A program made the translations under genes and the position numbers. This document shows positions 60,084 to 64,000 of a stretch of 64,000 nt of DNA, piece after piece (positions within the stretch are counted from its first letter, which is position 1; each line of letters starts with the position of its first letter). The notes beneath the pieces are model-generated. The model was not told where the DNA came from. It saw only the letters and a list, made by a program, of their open reading frames with translations, and searched no databases. Source of the stretch: Diplolepis rosae (taxonomy: Eukaryota; Arthropoda; Insecta; Hymenoptera; Diplolepididae); contig JAPYXD010000555.1 in assembly GCA_030998225.1 (NCBI GenBank), forward strand, positions 2,728,001-2,792,000, written 5' to 3'.

Positions 60084-61527
60084 TTTATATTTATATATAT
60101 ATAGAATATAGACAGTTCAGAAACGCCTTTCCACATTCCTGTGTAAAAGTATTTATTAATTAACCTCTCATACACTTCAAATATGACAAATGTACAAAGA
60201 ATCACAATCAATATCTATTAAAACTATAATAAAAACATTCATTAATTAACAGCAGCAATCAGAAGTACATATATTTATTAGTAGATATTCTTATAAATTC
60301 AACCATGAGAATCTGAGAGTAATGTGATCCAATAAAGAAGCAATTACAGAAAAGAAACAATGAGTTTATAAATGACAAACTTGGCACAAAACTGTACTTT
60401 ATTTCTATCCCTCGTTCGACAATTCTCACGTATCTTTGTCTATCTTTACCACCCTATCACGTAATGGTGTAACTTTTGCCACGGCAATGGCCGCGAGGCG
60501 AGATCGGCAAGGTGTCCAGTTGTGGAGTGAGAATAAGGGAATGGGAACCCAAGGGAGTTTTAACGTACGGTCAGCTCCTTCTCGCAGCCCATTTGGGCTG
60601 AGTACATCTTCAGACTTAACTCGCCACCCTTTTATTTTGTACAGACATACGCCAATTCGCACAGGCGCGACGTGACGCGACATGCACACATCGGCAAAAA
60701 CTCACACAATCCAATTCATCGACATTAAAACGCTTCAACTTTTATCTTTGTGATCTTTCCAACAAGTCAAGTTTCTTCAATTTCGAAATGTCAGATAGTG
60801 CAATTTCTCATAAATACAAAAACATACATTTTTACTTTTAAATACTTTTTTCTTCACACGGAAAAAAGTGCAGCTGTGGCAGGAAAGTTAATCCTTGTTA
60901 CAGCTAAACATTTAGCTAGAAAAGAAAAAATGAATCTTTGAATCAGCTAAAGTAAATATCTTTGACCAATTTAACGGTTTAAACGATATCATTTGTTCGA
61001 TCCAGACATTATAGTACAGCTGGAACAGGAAATAAGAAATAACTGCTACCTGATAACAAATATGGCAAAAGTCATGTCAAATGACAGTTTCAGGTTAATT
61101 TAGACTTTTAAACATTTTAAAAGTATTGCACTGAATAATATGCGTGTTTATGTCAAAATTCAATTTAATACTGTCTTTATCTAACAATAAATTGTAAATT
61201 GTTCGTGCAAAAATATATCTTAGTTCAAATAATGTGAAATAGTAGATAAGCAACAAATCTGGCATCTAAATTGAATTTAGTTAGAATAGTGATATTTACT
61301 TTCATGATACCAGATGAACAAGTGACTACAATAAGGATTTTTATTCCGATTCCATCTGAATCTCTCGTTAGTTTTAAGGTAAAAAAACTATACTTAATTT
61401 AGCGAGAAAAGTAATTTTTCTTATTTAGAAATTTTGTGACAAATCCTGTTTTAGTCTAACAGTCTATACAATGTAACTAAAAGTTTCATATAATGTAGTT
61501 ATATAGATTCTTCAAGTTCATTAAAGG
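60084..61527. other. Gene-free stretch with a GC-richer patch
   Basis: AT-rich except for 60420-60690, listed separately. No gene was recognised. Confidence 0.5.
60420..60690. other. GC-richer island of unknown origin
   Basis: About 270 bases with CpG-rich words (GGCAATGGCCGCGAGGCGAG, GGCGCGACGTGACGCGACAT) stand out sharply from AT-rich flanks. Frames of about 80 codons are open on both strands, which reflects composition. No terminal repeats are visible. A retroelement LTR fragment or a transferred piece of repeat is possible; I cannot name it. Confidence 0.4.
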
Positions 61528-61723
61528 TCAAAGAAACAGATTCTTTGAATTGAAAAAAGTTTTGTTGATTCAAAAAAATTTTCTTCAATATGAACAAATC
61601 TATTTCTTTGGATGAAAGAAAATTTTTTTGAATTAAGAACCTTTCTTTAATTCAAAGAAATTTTTTCTTTGACCGTATATTAAAGAAATGTTTCTTTGAT
61701 TCAAAGAAACTGTTTTCTGAGTG
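61528..61723. mobile_element. ~196 bp palindromic-word MITE, family E (one terminus)
   Basis: The right end reversed is CACTCAGAAAACAGTTTCTT, with TA following at 61724-61725. The interior repeats TTCTTTGAATCAAAGAA-type words about six times. The left terminus is not recognisable; the start is set where the words begin. Confidence 0.65.
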
Positions 61724-61725
61724 TA

Positions 61726-62995
61726 GTCTCATTTTTTACCGTGTAGAACTTTAAATTCAGAATTTAATATTATCAGGGAGCGGAAAGCTGCCCACATCTG
61801 AAGAAATGAAATATGCATATGTGTTGCTAAGAGAAGTACGAAGAGTAAACGACACAATAAACGTAAGAGACTTGCAGGCCTTAGAAACAACACACTATGT
61901 TGTATGAAGGTGCATTATTGCGTGGTAATTCAAATCCAGATAACTCGCTGGTGCGTTGTTCTATTCTCATTTTACAAAGATACCTATGTCGACAAACAAC
62001 TACAACAACGCATAATAATGTTGGGGTTTATTACTTCTAGGAGATGTAACCAAAATGGCCTCACGTGCTCTTACACATAAGGCAACTTAAATTACACTGC
62101 ATGTTCCCAAACTATATACGCAAGTGTTTATATTAAATATTTGTATACATTTCCAATCGACAATCACCGAAAACATTGCTGCTTATCCAAAACAACAAAC
62201 ATTTTACATAAAAGACATAATAATTTTACTCACATGTTTGAAAATATTTCACAAAGAAAATGGTGACAACTGCCATTATTAATAATATTTTGCTTACGCT
62301 TCTTTTTGAAAAGAAATATTTACGAGTATACTGAACCAGAGATCTGTTGTGATCGAAACTCTTGAATTTCAAACACGAAGAGCAATAGTAAAGATTACAC
62401 CCTGTTCGGTCGTAAAAACAGCAATAAACGAACCGTATAAAGGTGAGCCTTAAGATTCGTATAACGCATAGTATTCTCTCGTCCAAAGCTGCGCGTATAT
62501 AACTCAATGCGACATGAATATATATAACACGATAATGCACTCCTTCATCATGATATACCATTATAACACTTTTAAAATTTAAACTCACTTTCTGAGATAA
62601 CAGATAGGAAACGCTACTCGCGTGTACCCTCAAACTTCATTTCTAAACAGTAAACAATACAAGTTATATTGTATAAATACAAATGATACTTTTTAATAGT
62701 AAATTTTAATTATAAATTAGAAAAATAAATACAAAAAAGGCGTTAATTTAAGAGAAATAAAAAAAGAACGCATTTCTTAAATCAAGTTACTCAATTCTGA
62801 GTCATTCAAGTTTACTGGTTTCTCGTCATTTCAGTTGATGGTGAAATGTGACTGCATGTAAGAGAACCGTTACTTCCCTACAAGTCATAAAACCGCAATA
62901 GGAATGACAAAAATTCGCAATCACTTGAGAATCCTCCTGAGTGATTCTTAATTTGGTTTTGGATCTGTATAAGTTTATGGAACGAATACTCATTA
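61726..62995. other. Gene-free stretch
   Basis: A minus-strand frame of about 135 codons is open at 62226-62633. It is Cys/Tyr/Phe-rich with no recognised motif. Otherwise AT-rich, unassigned sequence. Confidence 0.45.
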
Positions 62996-62997
62996 TA

Positions 62998-64000
62998 CAG
63001 GGTGAGGCACATAAAGTGTTACAGAACGATAGCACTCAATCTATTGATCACATCCAAAAATGTTTCAGACAAAAGTTTCAGTGTTCGAAAAGGCCGTCAT
63101 ACTGGATCACCCTATTTTTTTATCGGTGGAGGCGCTGATGCTACGTCAAGGTCAACTCCACTTTTTTAAATGGAACCATGTATTTTTTTTCGATGACATT
63201 ATTACCGATTTTAAGACGAATTCAGCGACCTACAATACAAGGTCATTCAGGTCACGCAAAGTATAAAAATAGTCGAAAAATCGAAACATATCGGAATAAT
63301 CACTTTGAAAAGATCCACTAACCTTGGTTTGGGTCTACCTACAGAAGATGCTCGAAGTGATGACCCTCGACTTATAAGCACTTGTTAATTCGCTGATGAA
63401 AAGACCGTCTAACTTTAGCCAACATTTGTGGTGTAATTTCGGCACATGCTCGGCGTATTCTTTCTTTCATGTCGTCAGGCGTGGTATGTAGGTGCTACCA
63501 TCATTAGGCGTTCTTTGACAAAACCCCATAAAAAGTAATCTGGTGATGTTAGATCTGGCGAACGAGGTGGCCAAGCTACAGGGCCGCCTCTTCCTATCCA
63601 CTTTTTGTCAAAAATCTCATTCATCACTTGTCTTGAACACAGAGCATAATGGGGTGGCGCACCGTCTTTTCGCATCCACATATTCATGCGAACATGCAAG
63701 GGCACGTCTTCCATTAATTGAGGCAGTACGTCTTGCAGAAAGTATGCGTAAACTCACCCAGTCAAGCGACCTTCAAAAAAATATGGACCAATGACGTGAT
63801 CGCCGATAATGCCGCACCAACAATTAAAGGACCACGGATGTTCAAATGGTACAGTTCTCATCCACCGAAGATTCTCATTTGCCCAATAATGCATATTATG
63901 CCTATTCACATTTCCCGTAATTGCGAAGTTAGCTTCATCAGAAAAAAGCACATGACTCAAAAATGAGACATCTGTGCGCATTTTTCTACGAATCCAATTA
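62998..64000 (-). mobile_element. mariner-like transposon, cut by the window edge
   Basis: The terminus CAGGGTGAGGCACATAAAGT follows TA (62996-62997). CAGGGTG is the usual start for this class of Tc1/mariner relatives. The transposase runs on the minus strand from beyond the right edge to 63372, followed by about 370 bases of untranslated sequence down to the terminus. The other end lies outside the window. Confidence 0.85.
63372..64000 (-). pseudogene. mariner-like (D...DD41D-spaced) transposase, partial and disrupted
   Basis: Minus-strand reading gives WIRRKMRTDVSFLSHVLFSD, with the first catalytic Asp in FSDEANF, then NRHNMHYWANENLRWM, WSFNCWCGIIGDHVIGPYFF, EGRLTG and an in-frame TGA at 63754-63756. 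It resumes with LPQLMEDVPLHVRMNMW and DGAPPHY (second Asp). WIGRGGPVAWPPRSPDLTSP and DYFLWG follow, with the third Asp 41 residues after the second. Near 63488 one extra base shifts the frame. The true tail (PDDMKERIRRACAEITPQML to INKCL) ends at TAA 63372-63374. All three acidic residues survive, but the stop and the frameshift make it a pseudogene. The N-terminus lies outside the window. Confidence 0.9.

Noticed and set aside
62226..62633. Minus-strand frame of 135 codons, Cys/Tyr-rich
   Set aside because: No recognisable family or signal peptide. The length is possible by chance over 64 kb and six frames.

Overview
The window looks like AT-rich, repeat-laden insect nuclear DNA. A hymenopteran is my guess, but the sequence does not prove the order. 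There are no operons, no Shine-Dalgarno-type starts and no long reading frames. The only recognisable protein similarity is to decayed eukaryotic DNA transposases: two deleted DD34D mariner copies, two other Tc1/mariner-superfamily relatives, a possible Mutator-like C-terminus and a possible hAT-type remnant. I found no convincing host protein-coding gene, so the window is best read as intergenic or deep intronic DNA. Gene-free stretches are listed as such.

Layout. 0-9.6 kb: a 2.0 kb element built from palindromic words (3136-5150), a 200 bp TTAA-flanked foldback (5931-6130) and a 97 bp MITE (9481-9577). 11-17.6 kb: a TTAA-flanked 0.86 kb element, a diverged ~155 bp tandem repeat, a dispersed-type repeat, two inverted copies of a 197 bp MITE, and a 1.3 kb Tc1-like element with ~250 bp terminal inverted repeats (TIRs) that seems to carry an LTR-like insertion with a TATA box. 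21.7-25.7 kb: a transposon nest. One deleted mariner copy (21733-23499) is itself interrupted by an 870 bp long-TIR element. A second mariner copy sits inside a 2.1 kb palindromic-word element that also holds a tRNA-like sequence. 27-34.6 kb: more foldbacks, an inverted pair of an unidentified coding remnant, a Mutator-like remnant with a 150 bp piggyBac-like MITE, and an 0.8 kb element with 22 bp TIRs. 37.8-54 kb: further MITEs, a deleted mariner-like element (48149-48556), a 0.9 kb element with near-perfect TIRs (49894-50791), and an 867 bp TTAA-flanked element with a perfect 46 bp palindrome. 59.9-64 kb: two more MITEs, a GC-richer patch and a mariner-like transposon that runs off the right edge.

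The most notable pattern is a set of short non-autonomous elements that insert at TA and mostly begin CACTG. They share almost nothing but these few terminal bases. The interior of many is built from one short palindromic word repeated with variations, and the word differs from family to family. A second set sits between TTAA duplications, as piggyBac-like elements do. The only transposase-like coding sequence in the window is broken, so mobilisation would need enzymes encoded elsewhere.
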